DNA of 64,000 nucleotides from the NCBI RefSeq assembly GCF_000428045.1, contig NZ_ATZE01000011.1, forward strand, positions 1 through 64,000, given 5' to 3'. The position numbers were made by a program, and so were the translations under genes. Shown here in pieces: positions 9,678-18,830 of the stretch; position 1 is the first letter of the stretch, and each line of letters begins with the position of its first letter. The notes below the pieces were generated by a model. It was not told the origin of the DNA, did no database searches, and saw only the letters and a program-made list of their open reading frames with translations. This stretch comes from Sedimenticola selenatireducens DSM 17993 (GTDB lineage: Bacteria; Pseudomonadota; Gammaproteobacteria; Chromatiales; Chromatiaceae).

Positions 9678-10973
9678 ATGAACATGAAGATTACACGTCG
9701 AGGATTTATTCAAACTGCTGGCGCGGCAACCGCTGCAGGTCTGATCGGTGTGCCCTATATCGCACTGGGCGCGTCAAAAAAAGTGGTTGTGGTCGGTGGT
9801 GGTACCGCCGGTGCCACCGCTGCAAAATATATTCGCATGGCGGACCCCAGCGCGGATGTCACCCTGATCGAGGCCAACAGCAACTACTACACCTGCTATA
9901 TGAGTAACGAGGTGCTGGGTGGCGATCGTTCCCTGGACTCCATCAAGTTCGGCTACAGCGGCCTGGGCAAACATGGCGTCAAAGTGGTACACGCCAAGGT
10001 CACCGGTATCGATGCCAAGGCCCGTGTCGTCAAGGCTTCCGATGGCAACACTTATAACTATGATCGCTGCGTGGTCGCACCCGGTATTGATTTCCAGTGG
10101 GACAAGATAGAAGGATACGACGAAAAAGTCGCCGAAAAAATCCCCCACGCCTGGAAGGCCGGCCCGCAGACCGCCATGCTGCGTCAGCAGCTTGAGGCCA
10201 TGAAGGATGGTGGCACCGTGGTCATCGCTGCGCCGCCGAACCCGTTCCGCTGTCCGCCGGGACCCTACGAACGCGCCAGCCAGATCGCCATGTATCTGAA
10301 GCAGCACAAGCCGAAATCAAAGGTAATGATCTTTGACCCGAAGCCGAAGTTCTCCAAACAGGGCCTGTTTGTCGGCGCCTGGAAAAAGATGTACGGCTAC
10401 GAGAGCGACAATGCCATGATCGAGTGGCACGGCCAGCAGGAAGAGGCCGGTGTTGTGAAGGTGAACGCGGCCAACAATTCGGTCGTGACCGCCTTTGGTG
10501 ACGAGATCAAAGCTGATGTACTGAACGTCATCCCGCCGCAGAAGGCAGGCGCCATCGCCTTTGCAGCCGGATTGACCAACGACAGCGGCTGGTGTCCGAT
10601 TGACCTTGGAACCTTCGAATCAACAATTCACCCGAACATCCATGTCATCGGTGATGCCAGCATCGCCAGCAGCATGCCGAAATCAGGCTACTCCGCCAAC
10701 TCCCAGGCCAAGGTCTGCGCCGCTGCCATCGTGGCCATGCTGAATGGCCAGGAGCCCGGCACTCCTTCCTATATCAACACCTGCTACTCCATTGCCGGTA
10801 AAGACTATGCCTTCTCCGTGGCAGCCGTCTACCGCCTGACGGAAGATCGCTCGAAGATCGCTTCGGTCTCCGGCGGGTTGACTCCAGGCGATGCCAGCCC
10901 AGAGGTGTTCAAGCGGGAGGTGGCCTACGCCCACAGTTGGTTCAACAACATCACGCACGACATCTTTGGCTGA
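9678..10973 (+). CDS. fccB: Flavocytochrome c sulfide dehydrogenase flavin subunit FccB
   Basis: FccB oxidises sulfide in the periplasm using covalently bound FAD and a redox cysteine pair. The 431-aa precursor begins with a twin-arginine signal (TRRGFIQ, residues 6-12). The FAD-binding motif GGGTAG lies at about residues 40-45. The two catalytic-site cysteines are present: C192 in [10 protein letters not shown] and C369 in NTCYS. It pairs with fccA upstream and ends at a bidirectional terminator. Start: ATG at 9678 or the second ATG at 9684, both behind AGGGGA. Confidence 0.95.
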   Translation: MNMKITRRGFIQTAGAATAAGLIGVPYIALGASKKVVVVGGGTAGATAAKYIRMADPSADVTLIEANSNYYTCYMSNEVLGGDRSLDSIKFGYSGLGKHGVKVVHAKVTGIDAKARVVKASDGNTYNYDRCVVAPGIDFQWDKIEGYDEKVAEKIPHAWKAGPQTAMLRQQLEAMKDGGTVVIAAPPNPFRCPPGPYERASQIAMYLKQHKPKSKVMIFDPKPKFSKQGLFVGAWKKMYGYESDNAMIEWHGQQEEAGVVKVNAANNSVVTAFGDEIKADVLNVIPPQKAGAIAFAAGLTNDSGWCPIDLGTFESTIHPNIHVIGDASIASSMPKSGYSANSQAKVCAAAIVAMLNGQEPGTPSYINTCYSIAGKDYAFSVAAVYRLTEDRSKIASVSGGLTPGDASPEVFKREVAYAHSWFNNITHDIFG

Positions 10974-10994
10974 CATTCAGCTTGACGCATAAAA

Positions 10995-11025
10995 GAAACG
11001 GGGCCGATTGGCCCCGTTTCTTTTT
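10995..11025. terminator. Bidirectional terminator between fccB and the facing cytochrome gene
   Basis: Perfect 11-bp stem GAAACGGGGCC / GGCCCCGTTTC with GATT loop (10995-11020), followed by T5 on the plus strand and preceded by AAAA for the minus strand. It serves the convergent fccAB and the diheme cytochrome gene. Confidence 0.92.
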
Positions 11026-11044
11026 CCTCAACCTGCCCCCTTGA

Positions 11045-11791
11045 CTAGCGCGCCATCTGATATGCCGGCAAAGTCTGCCAGGGGTGGCGGGCATAATCGG
11101 GGAAATCGGGATTCTGCCATCCGGGCTGTGCCAGCTTATTCTCCGGCGGCCTGATTCTGGAAACGTAGTCCAGCACGGAATACTCTTCACGCGGAGTGAA
11201 ACGCTGAATCTGCTTGACCATTTTTGAGTCCGCATTGCGACGCTTGCCGGAGCGTATCCAGTCAAACTGACGAATCAGATAGAAGTAGTTCTGCCCCTGG
11301 ATCAGGGGAATATGGTCCTTCTTGTCACCCTCACCTGCGGGACCATGGCACTCGGCACACTCATCCTTATACAGGCGCTCACCCAGCTCAAGATCAAATC
11401 CGGGGCCAACCATATTGTTGGGATTCATCGGAAGGGCAGAAATATAAGCCGCCACATCAGCAATCTCCTGTGCCCCGCCCAGCAGCCGTGGTGAAGTGAA
11501 AGGCAACATGGTCGGATTATCACGGTTTCGCGCCCGAATATCCGCCAGTTGCTTGATCAGCACACTGGCCTGTTGGCCGGCAATCTGCGGATACATACCA
11601 TCCGGGCTGGCCCAGCCTTCAGGACGATGACAGACGGTACAGACCATATATACCTTTCTGCCGTTTTCCGCATCGGGGGTCAAATGCAGCGCTTCCTCCA
11701 CCTCCCTGGCAGCCTCTTCCAGCCCCTGGGCAGAAACCCCGGACGAAAGCAGCGCAAACACAACTCCTACTCCACCTCGTTTTAACATCAT
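11045..11791 (-). CDS. Periplasmic diheme cytochrome c (c4-like)
   Basis: The 248-aa precursor has a signal peptide ending near SAQG (residue 23) and two class I cytochrome c domains, with CTVCH near residue 52 and CAECH near 138. Such proteins carry electrons in the periplasm, for example from flavocytochrome c or the bc1 complex to oxidases or NO reductase. It converges on fccAB and has its own promoter; GGGAGG lies just before the ATG pair. The substrate is not deducible from sequence. Confidence 0.88.
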   Translation of the reverse strand: MMLKRGGVGVVFALLSSGVSAQGLEEAAREVEEALHLTPDAENGRKVYMVCTVCHRPEGWASPDGMYPQIAGQQASVLIKQLADIRARNRDNPTMLPFTSPRLLGGAQEIADVAAYISALPMNPNNMVGPGFDLELGERLYKDECAECHGPAGEGDKKDHIPLIQGQNYFYLIRQFDWIRSGKRRNADSKMVKQIQRFTPREEYSVLDYVSRIRPPENKLAQPGWQNPDFPDYARHPWQTLPAYQMAR

Positions 11792-12032
11792 TACAGCCTC
11801 CCAGTCGGATTCCCTTCAGTACCGCTTAATATTGTTATTACCCAGCCTTGATGGGGTCAAGGTGGCCTTGCAGGGTAACTGGATAAAAGTTATCACTTCA
11901 ATTGGGTATTTCCCTTAACAGGGGTTTCGATCTCAGGATCAATTAAGCTTATTAGTTCGCCAGAATCACCGGCTTCAAGCGCTTCTGTTGTACACTGTGA
12001 CCTGGCTGACAAGGACCCGATATTCCCACACC

Positions 12033-14036
12033 ATGAACATCCGTTGGAAGCTTTTCACCACGATCAGCACCGCGCTCGTCATCAACCTGGCGGTAGGCTA
12101 TTACGCCTTCATGAGTCTCAGGCAGGCCACTGTTGATAGCAACAGGATAACCGAGCATACATTCAACGTTGTCACCCAGAGCCTCACTACCCAGGTCCAT
12201 TTCAAAAAGCAGGTTCAGGAGTGGAAAAACATCCTGATTCGGGGACACCAGGCTGAACTTTATGCGCAGTACCTTGATCAGTTTCAGCGCGCAGAACAAC
12301 TGACTCAGCAGAGCATCAACAATCTGCTCGAACTGCTGGAACCGGGAACAGTCTCCTGGAAAGCCGCCCGCGATTTTCAGCAGGCACACGAAACTCTCGG
12401 CGGGCAATACCGGAACGCGCTGAACACAAACCGCAATATCACCGGGGGCACCTATATCGATATTGACCGGGATGTAAGGGGCATTGATCGCCAGCCGACA
12501 AAACTGATGGATCAGGTGGTGGACGCCACTCTCGACTACAAGACGGCCAGACTGGAGCAGATTGCCCAACAACAGTCGGAGGTTGAACAGGGCATTCTGT
12601 TTGCGGTGATCGGACTCCTGACACTCACGGTGATAACGCTGGTCTGGTTTGCCGATCGCTTGATCGCCCGGCCCATCGCTGAGGCCACCCAAGTGGCCCG
12701 ACGTATATCCCGGGGGGATCTCAATGGCGTCATACCGGCACGGGGAGACGATGAGGCCGGTGAACTGCTGCAGGCGCTGAAGTCCATGCAAGAGAGTGTT
12801 GCCATATCTCAGGGCAGACTCAAACAGGAGCAATCACGTCTGGCTGAGCGCGTGGAACGGCGCACCCGGGCACTCAACATTGCCAATGCGGAACTGGCAC
12901 GCGCGGCCAAGACCAAGGACATGTTTCTGGCCACCATGAGTCATGAGTTGCGCACTCCGCTGACGACCATCATGGGACTGACAGAAATGTTGCAGGACCA
13001 ACTCTACGGTCCAATAAATAGTGGACAGGGCCGTTCCCTGGCCACTATCCAGGAGAGCTCCCGCCACCTGCTCACCCTGATCAACGATATCCTGGATGTC
13101 GCCAAGGTGGAATCGGGAAAAATGGTGCTTAAATGGGACTATCTACCGGTCGACCAGCTCGCCGAAGCCAGCCTGCGAATGGTCCGGCAACCCGCTATCA
13201 GCAAAAAACACCACCTGATACAGCAGATCGACCCGGCGGTGAAACTGATCCACGGCGATGGCCGTCGACTGAAACAGCTCCTGGTCAACCTGCTTGGAAA
13301 TGCGATCAAGTTCACCCCTGAAGGAGGAACGATCGGTCTTGAGATCACCACAGCTGGAGACAATGCCGGCATTGAATTAGCCGTCTGGGACAACGGTATC
13401 GGCATCGAGAAGGAACAGCAGCAGCACCTGTTTGAGCCCTTCGTGCAGCTGGACAATGACTCAACCAGGCGTTACAGCGGCACCGGACTCGGCCTGACCC
13501 TGGTCAAACGAATGGCAGAACTGCATGGTGGTGAGGTCAAGGTGGAGAGTACGCCCGGCACAGGTAGCCGGTTTACCGTAAGACTACCCTGGTGCAGCGA
13601 TGACAACACGGCGCATCATCACAAGTTATCCCAGGAACATACCGATGAGTCCCCCATACAACCGCAATCGCTACAGGAAACCAAGCTTCTGTTAGTCGAA
13701 GACAACCCGGCCAATAGCGCCATGCTAAGTGATTTTCTGCGGCTGCAGGACTTCAATGTACTGAGCGCCAGTAGCGGTATGGACGCTCTCAGACTGGCCT
13801 ATGAGCATCTGCCCGACATCATACTCATGGATATTCAGCTCAGTGACATGGATGGGCTGGAGGTGACACGACAACTGCGCAAACACCCGGTGCTGGCCAA
13901 GACGCCTATCATCGCACTGACCGCACTCGCCATGCCTGGTGATCGGGAGCGCTGCCTGGAAGCCGGCATGGATGACTACCTGAGCAAACCGGCCGGGTTG
14001 AAGGAGATCTACCAGCTGCTGGCGAACTACCTCTGA
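12033..14036 (+). CDS. Hybrid sensor histidine kinase with C-terminal receiver
   Basis: The protein (667 aa from the ATG at 12033) has TM1 near residues 4-26, a helical periplasmic sensor of about 165 residues, TM2 near 190-212, HAMP, a HisKA domain with H304 in MSHELRTP, and an HATPase domain (NAIKFTPEGG, GTGLGL). The C-terminal receiver has phospho-acceptor D600 in LMDIQLSD. No output domain follows, so phosphate must pass to an external HPt or regulator, which is not in the neighbourhood. The input is unknown. The open frame starts at a TTG 45 bp upstream; the ATG is preferred because it begins the typical N-terminal helix. Confidence 0.9.
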   Translation: MNIRWKLFTTISTALVINLAVGYYAFMSLRQATVDSNRITEHTFNVVTQSLTTQVHFKKQVQEWKNILIRGHQAELYAQYLDQFQRAEQLTQQSINNLLELLEPGTVSWKAARDFQQAHETLGGQYRNALNTNRNITGGTYIDIDRDVRGIDRQPTKLMDQVVDATLDYKTARLEQIAQQQSEVEQGILFAVIGLLTLTVITLVWFADRLIARPIAEATQVARRISRGDLNGVIPARGDDEAGELLQALKSMQESVAISQGRLKQEQSRLAERVERRTRALNIANAELARAAKTKDMFLATMSHELRTPLTTIMGLTEMLQDQLYGPINSGQGRSLATIQESSRHLLTLINDILDVAKVESGKMVLKWDYLPVDQLAEASLRMVRQPAISKKHHLIQQIDPAVKLIHGDGRRLKQLLVNLLGNAIKFTPEGGTIGLEITTAGDNAGIELAVWDNGIGIEKEQQQHLFEPFVQLDNDSTRRYSGTGLGLTLVKRMAELHGGEVKVESTPGTGSRFTVRLPWCSDDNTAHHHKLSQEHTDESPIQPQSLQETKLLLVEDNPANSAMLSDFLRLQDFNVLSASSGMDALRLAYEHLPDIILMDIQLSDMDGLEVTRQLRKHPVLAKTPIIALTALAMPGDRERCLEAGMDDYLSKPAGLKEIYQLLANYL

Positions 14037-14053
14037 CCGAATACCCGCCATCC

Positions 14054-14085
14054 AAAAAAAGCGCCGGCTGATGCCGGCGCTTTTT
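14054..14085. terminator. Bidirectional terminator between histidine kinase and TonB receptor
   Basis: Stem GCGCCGGC / GCCGGCGC with TGAT loop (14061-14080), flanked by A7 on the left and T5 on the right. It lies between convergent genes and can terminate both. Confidence 0.93.
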
Positions 14086-14106
14086 CTGTCCAACAAGCCT
14101 GCAGGT

Positions 14107-16404
14107 CTAGAAGCTGTAATTGACCCCGGCATACAGGGAACGTCCCATGCCCGGTACTGCAATACCCCAGGGCACACCGGTCCCGGACATGGTCTTGCCC
14201 TGGCCCACATAGGCGCCAGCCAGGGGATGGTTGTAGAACTTGTCGAACAGGTTCTCCACGCCCAGGTCCAGGCGCAGCTGTTTCCACTCGTAGCTGCTAC
14301 GCAGATGCAGTAGAGCGTAGGAGTCGGTTTCCAGCTCGTTCCGGACACTGGAGACATCGGACTTGTTATCCACCAGTTCAGCCTCCAGGGAGTTGGTCCA
14401 GCCGCCATACTGCTGCTCAACCGCCAGCTTGAGATTCAACGGCATCATATTATAGAGATTGTCACCGGTATCCCGGTTTTCACCACGCACGTAGCTCAAC
14501 GCACCGCGGGCAGTAAACCGGCCAAACCGGGTGCCCTTGGCAAGTGGATAGTGCCCGGAGATATCGAGACCGTACAACCTGGCCGACTGGTTAACAAACT
14601 GCAGGTAGACAAAGGCATCCGTCGCCGTCTGGTTGGCTGCTCCGCAGTTCGAATTGGCCGAGCTACAACGCTTCGCGTCAATATAGTCATCAACATAGGT
14701 GAAGTAGGGGGTCAGTTTCAGGCCCCAGTCCTCACCATCGGCTGCATGCCAGTCAAAGGTTGCACTCAGGGTGTGCGCTATCTCAGGTTCCAGGTCAAGA
14801 TTGCCTACATAGCCATTGCCGTCACCAGCCATGTTGATCATGCGCATCGCCATACCACCGGTCGACCAGGCGTAGCGTTCATACAGGTTGGGTGAGCGGG
14901 TCTTGCGGGCATAACCGAATTCGATGGAGCGATTCCGGTCCGGTGTAAAGCGGGCAAGCGCCGTCAGGTCCAGGTTATTGTCGGTCTTGTCACGATCGGC
15001 CGTATTGAACGCTGCGGCTTCAGCAGCGTAGGTCGCGTTGTACCCCTGAACCTCACCGGTATCCATGCTCACCCGCTCTCCCCGCACGCCAAACTGGGTC
15101 AGCCACTGCGGATCCCACTGGGCCTCCCATTCTGCGAACAGTGCCAGGCGATCGCGTTGGCCATCGTTGATATTCAGGAAGGTATCGGGCCACATGCCCT
15201 TGCCGGAAGGTTCCCACCAGTCATCCAGTCGGTAACGTTGTACCTCACCACCGACCCGCAGCATATCCCGTAACGACAGGGCAATGTCCGTCTTTATAGT
15301 CAGCCCTCTGTTATCACCCTCGGTATCCATCGGCATACCAGCAGCGCAACCATTCATCCCTGGACTCGGCGTGCAGGGCACGCCATCGGGATTGGGGGCA
15401 CCTGCATTGGATCCGTACCAGAAGAGTTTATCGTCACCAAACTGCATCTTGTGCCGGGTATGCTCGCGGTAGGCACGTGCATCAAGACTACCCCAGTCAA
15501 ACTCCCCTTTGTAACCTAGATTAATCTGGGTACTGTCGTTGCCGGTCATATCCATGCGTTGATTGGGATATCCCTGGTCGGAGATATCCTGCAGACCCAG
15601 TGTCAGCTCAAACAGGTGATTTCCATTCCGAAGCCCAAGATCCAGCGCATGGTTGGTGGAGTCGTAGTAAGTAGAGCCGACCTCATCGGCATCCAGCCAG
15701 TCCCGGCCAGCCGCCGCGGGACCAGCCGGCTTGAAGGCGCCACCTGCCTTGTAGTCATCTGCCTTGATGGTGGAACCACGGTAAGTGAGGCTGATGCTCT
15801 CATTGGCCAGGGTGGCCTTCACATTGCCGCCCCGCACATTCCCGTTGCTGCGGAAGGTGGCACCCACCTCCCCTTTCTGCAGCAGGCCAGCCCCTGGTTG
15901 GGCAAATTCCGGTTCCGGTGAGTCGACCAGGATCGCACCACCGATACTGTCACCACCCACACTGACCGGAGTGATACCGGCAAATACCTGGGCATTGTTG
16001 ACGCTGGTTGGATCGATATAGGAGAGCGGCGGGTTCATGTGGTTACCACAGGCCGAGATCAGATCCATACCGTCCACCTTGATACGCAGACGATCATCCG
16101 CCAGACCGTGGATCACCGGAAGACTGGAGACACCACCCGCGCCGTAGGTCGTCACACCGGGAACATTTTCCAACAGGCTGGCGGTATCGCTGGTGGCGGC
16201 TCGCGAGCGTTTCACCACGGCGGCATCAACAGCTGTTCGGTCGGGAGCTTCACCGTCCACAATGGGTTCCGCAGTGACCGTAATGCTTGGAGCTTCCGAC
16301 TTTTCCTCAGCCAGGGCCCCACCCTGGATCAGACAGGCTGTTACTAGGACCAGTAAGCGTTTGGTATAGGGCGGAGCGTGAAGTATCCCGTGATTGTTGT
16401 TCAT
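14107..16404 (-). CDS. TonB-dependent outer membrane receptor with OprC-type copper site
   Basis: The 765-aa precursor has a signal peptide (cleavage near residue 32, LAEEKS), a plug domain (about 45-165) and a 22-strand barrel ending in the terminal aromatic residue of NYSF. In the plug, C119 and M123 form a CxxxM motif, and H318-K-M320 gives HxM. The CxxxM plus HxM pair is the copper site known from Pseudomonas OprC, and a relative, NosA, serves N2O reductase in denitrifiers. Further methionines cluster near residue 535 (MRMINM). Copper is the best-supported substrate but needs testing. Monocistronic, with a terminator downstream. Confidence 0.85.
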   Translation of the reverse strand: MNNNHGILHAPPYTKRLLVLVTACLIQGGALAEEKSEAPSITVTAEPIVDGEAPDRTAVDAAVVKRSRAATSDTASLLENVPGVTTYGAGGVSSLPVIHGLADDRLRIKVDGMDLISACGNHMNPPLSYIDPTSVNNAQVFAGITPVSVGGDSIGGAILVDSPEPEFAQPGAGLLQKGEVGATFRSNGNVRGGNVKATLANESISLTYRGSTIKADDYKAGGAFKPAGPAAAGRDWLDADEVGSTYYDSTNHALDLGLRNGNHLFELTLGLQDISDQGYPNQRMDMTGNDSTQINLGYKGEFDWGSLDARAYREHTRHKMQFGDDKLFWYGSNAGAPNPDGVPCTPSPGMNGCAAGMPMDTEGDNRGLTIKTDIALSLRDMLRVGGEVQRYRLDDWWEPSGKGMWPDTFLNINDGQRDRLALFAEWEAQWDPQWLTQFGVRGERVSMDTGEVQGYNATYAAEAAAFNTADRDKTDNNLDLTALARFTPDRNRSIEFGYARKTRSPNLYERYAWSTGGMAMRMINMAGDGNGYVGNLDLEPEIAHTLSATFDWHAADGEDWGLKLTPYFTYVDDYIDAKRCSSANSNCGAANQTATDAFVYLQFVNQSARLYGLDISGHYPLAKGTRFGRFTARGALSYVRGENRDTGDNLYNMMPLNLKLAVEQQYGGWTNSLEAELVDNKSDVSSVRNELETDSYALLHLRSSYEWKQLRLDLGVENLFDKFYNHPLAGAYVGQGKTMSGTGVPWGIAVPGMGRSLYAGVNYSF

Positions 16405-16905
16405 CCTGCTTATTCTCCCGATTCCGGTTTTTGTACAGCACCCTCATCGCCTGGCACTGCATTGATAGTTACGCGTGCGGCAGTTTATCGACTTCGATAA
16501 TGGAGAGGTTGATGAATATCAACTTCAATCAGCCCATATATCAAAAACAAAATATGAACACCTCGAGTGTGCCATATGACATAGAGCTTCGAGTGATTTG
16601 CAGTATTTGGATGGGGATCAATCAGGCATCTAATATTGCCAAAAAGGATTCAGGCAGGCTCAACACAATCGACCACGACAAGTTGGACAAGAACCCTTGG
16701 CTCAGGGCTCGCATTTAGTTCCAATATTGATATGGTCCTACCCTGGTACTGATGCGGGTAAGGGGGGGCTACACCTTCAGCTTGACCTTCCAACAAGCGT
16801 GCCCCGTTCCGGGTGATGAAGATGCTCCGGGGTGGAGGTTATACCAAAGCCGTACAAATAAGCGGCAGCTAGCATTGCTGTATTGAAATACACTTGCCGA
16901 CCCGT
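16405..16905. other. Intergenic region upstream of the TonB receptor
   Basis: This 501-bp stretch should hold the receptor promoter (minus strand) and the 3' end of the formate dehydrogenase transcript. A short frame of 68 codons (16512-16718, plus strand) follows GGAGAGG at 16502-16508. It resembles nothing I know and has little coding character, so I do not call it. An interrupted CCCCG / CGGGG pairing at about 16800-16838 could fold. No riboswitch motif was recognised. Confidence 0.4.
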
Positions 16906-18174
16906 TCACTGTGCCGATTTGGTGGTGAGATACTCGGCCACCAGTTCTGTCAGCCCAATCACTTCAACATCCATTTCACGATCTTCGATCCCTTCCTCGA
17001 GTACGATTCGACAGTTCGCGCAGGCGGTGACCATAGTCTTGACGCCCAGCTCTTCAAGCTGTTTGCGTTTGCGATCAAACACCTTGAGGCGCAACTCCTC
17101 GGCACGCTCATTGGCGCTGACGCCGCCACCGCCTCCACAGCACCAGTTCATCGTCCCGTGGTCGGCCATCTCGACAAAACCGCTGGCGACCTTGCCCAGC
17201 AGATCCCTGGGTGGTCCGACCACGCCGCCACGCCGCACGATCTGGCAAGGATCATGGAAGGTCAGCGGGGTATCCGTGTGACCGGAGAGTTGCAGACGCC
17301 CATCCTTTTGCAACTGGTCCAGCAGCTCCAGGATATGAATTATCTCGAATTTATAGGGCCGCCCGATCAGGTTCGGCCCCTCCCAGCGAATCGCACTGTA
17401 CGCATGCCCGCACTCGGGACTGATCACAAATTTCACACCCAGTGATTCGGCCGCGTTCACCACCCGGCTGACCAACTCCCCGGCCGCCTCGTGGCTACCA
17501 ATCTGTATGCCGCTGTTGGTGGCCTCAAACGCCTCGCTGCTAATCGTCCAGGAGACACCGGCGGCATCAAAGATACGTGCCACACTCTCGATGTACTCCG
17601 GGAAGTTGACGATCTCCATGGACGAAAACAGGGTCATGTAGTCCGCACCCTGTTGATCCATCGGTATCTTCAGGCCGGTATCCTTCTCGACGTGGGCCAG
17701 TGCCGCCTTCAGCGTCTTCAGCGTCACGCCCATCGGGCTACCGATAGTCAGGGCGCGATGGGTCGCCTCCTGCATACCGACTGGCGAGTAGCCAGCCGTG
17801 GAGAAACCCTCCCGCTCCTTGCGAATCATGTAGGCGATATCGTTACCGACCGGACAGACCATGGAACAACGGCCACACATGGTGCAGCTGTCATACACCA
17901 GCTCCTCCCAGTCGGCGAAGTCCTGTTCGGTCAATGGCTTGCTCAAGCCCAGCTTGACGGCAAACTTGCCCCAGAAGGTGTGCTGCTCCTTCCACAGCCG
18001 GCGCATCGGCTCCAGCTTGTAGATCGGTGTGTAACGCGGGTCTCCGGTCTCGGTATAGAACAGGCACGCCTCGGCACAGAGTCCGCAGTGAACGCAGGAA
18101 GAGAAGTAGGAGGCAATTCTCGAATCGATCTGGCGACCCAGCTCTTCCACCCCTTTTGCAAAGTCATGTTCCAT
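16906..18174 (-). CDS. CCG-domain iron-sulfur protein (HdrD/DsrK-like), last gene of the formate dehydrogenase operon
   Basis: The 422-aa protein has two N-terminal [4Fe-4S] motifs, CVHCGLCAEAC near residue 27 and CTMCGRCSMVC near 97. The C-terminal half is of the heterodisulfide reductase CCG type. The second CCG motif is complete (DPCQ, CCGGGGG, ACANC), while the first is degenerate (SPECGHA). This resembles DsrK/HdrD, which handle electrons from a membrane cytochrome b for a thiol-disulfide or related reaction. The upstream gene encodes just such a cytochrome b, 14 bp away. The substrate is unknown. Confidence 0.85.
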   Translation of the reverse strand: MEHDFAKGVEELGRQIDSRIASYFSSCVHCGLCAEACLFYTETGDPRYTPIYKLEPMRRLWKEQHTFWGKFAVKLGLSKPLTEQDFADWEELVYDSCTMCGRCSMVCPVGNDIAYMIRKEREGFSTAGYSPVGMQEATHRALTIGSPMGVTLKTLKAALAHVEKDTGLKIPMDQQGADYMTLFSSMEIVNFPEYIESVARIFDAAGVSWTISSEAFEATNSGIQIGSHEAAGELVSRVVNAAESLGVKFVISPECGHAYSAIRWEGPNLIGRPYKFEIIHILELLDQLQKDGRLQLSGHTDTPLTFHDPCQIVRRGGVVGPPRDLLGKVASGFVEMADHGTMNWCCGGGGGVSANERAEELRLKVFDRKRKQLEELGVKTMVTACANCRIVLEEGIEDREMDVEVIGLTELVAEYLTTKSAQ

Positions 18175-18188
18175 GATCTCTCCCGCTC

Positions 18189-18830
18189 TCAGGCGTTGAC
18201 GCCCTTGCGTCCCATGATGGCGCCGGTATAACCGCGGCTGAACACAAAGGTGAAGGTGTGCATCAGGCTGCTGAACGGGAAATAGATCAACAGAAGTTCA
18301 GCCAGAAACAGGTGTAGCAGACGCAACGGTTCAAAAGATTGCGCCAGGGCCAGGCAACCGGTCAGCATGACCAGGAATACCAGGCCGGTACCAATGTGGT
18401 CATCGGCTGTTGAGAGCAACCGGGTTACCGGATGCAACAAACGGTGCAGCCAGAGCAGCAGCAGACCGATGAAGGCAATTTCCGCACTGATGATAAAGGC
18501 CCAGTAAGGCAGCGCCGGCCAGTCAAAGCCGGTAATCCGTTCGGCATAGAAATCCACATGGGGCCGGGCGAAAAACAGCAGCGCAAACAACCCCAGGTGA
18601 AACAGATAACCGGCAACCAGGGTCAGCCGGCCGCGCGTCGCCACATCCCGCCGGGGAACAAAGCGGGTGAACAGGTTACGCAGGGCGCCGGCCGCCCCAC
18701 CTGCGCGGGGTATGGCGAGATCCGGCTTCAGACCGGCCCGCAGGATGGTGAAAAAACGAAATAACACACCCAGGCAGAACACCGCCAGGGAGAAGTACCA
18801 GAGCGGTCCGTCAATCAGCTGTCCGATCAT
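18189..18830 (-). CDS. NarI/DsrM-like membrane cytochrome b
   Basis: The 213-aa integral membrane protein has about five helices and histidines in helices suited to heme b (for example GYLFHLG near residue 78 and LHRLLH near 133). It fits the nitrate reductase gamma / DsrM family, which exchanges electrons with quinones. Its ATG overlaps the stop of the formate dehydrogenase cytochrome b gene (ATGA), and the CCG-domain FeS gene follows. The pair looks like a DsrMK- or HdrED-type module attached to the formate dehydrogenase operon. Confidence 0.8.
   Translation of the reverse strand: MIGQLIDGPLWYFSLAVFCLGVLFRFFTILRAGLKPDLAIPRAGGAAGALRNLFTRFVPRRDVATRGRLTLVAGYLFHLGLFALLFFARPHVDFYAERITGFDWPALPYWAFIISAEIAFIGLLLLWLHRLLHPVTRLLSTADDHIGTGLVFLVMLTGCLALAQSFEPLRLLHLFLAELLLIYFPFSSLMHTFTFVFSRGYTGAIMGRKGVNA

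Noticed and set aside
16512-16718. 68-codon frame with a nearby GGAGAGG
   Set aside because: No similarity to known proteins, poor coding character and short spacing; mentioned only in the intergenic note.
16405-16860. Cobalamin or other riboswitch upstream of the TonB receptor
   Set aside because: No conserved B12-box or comparable core could be found, and the receptor has copper-site residues.
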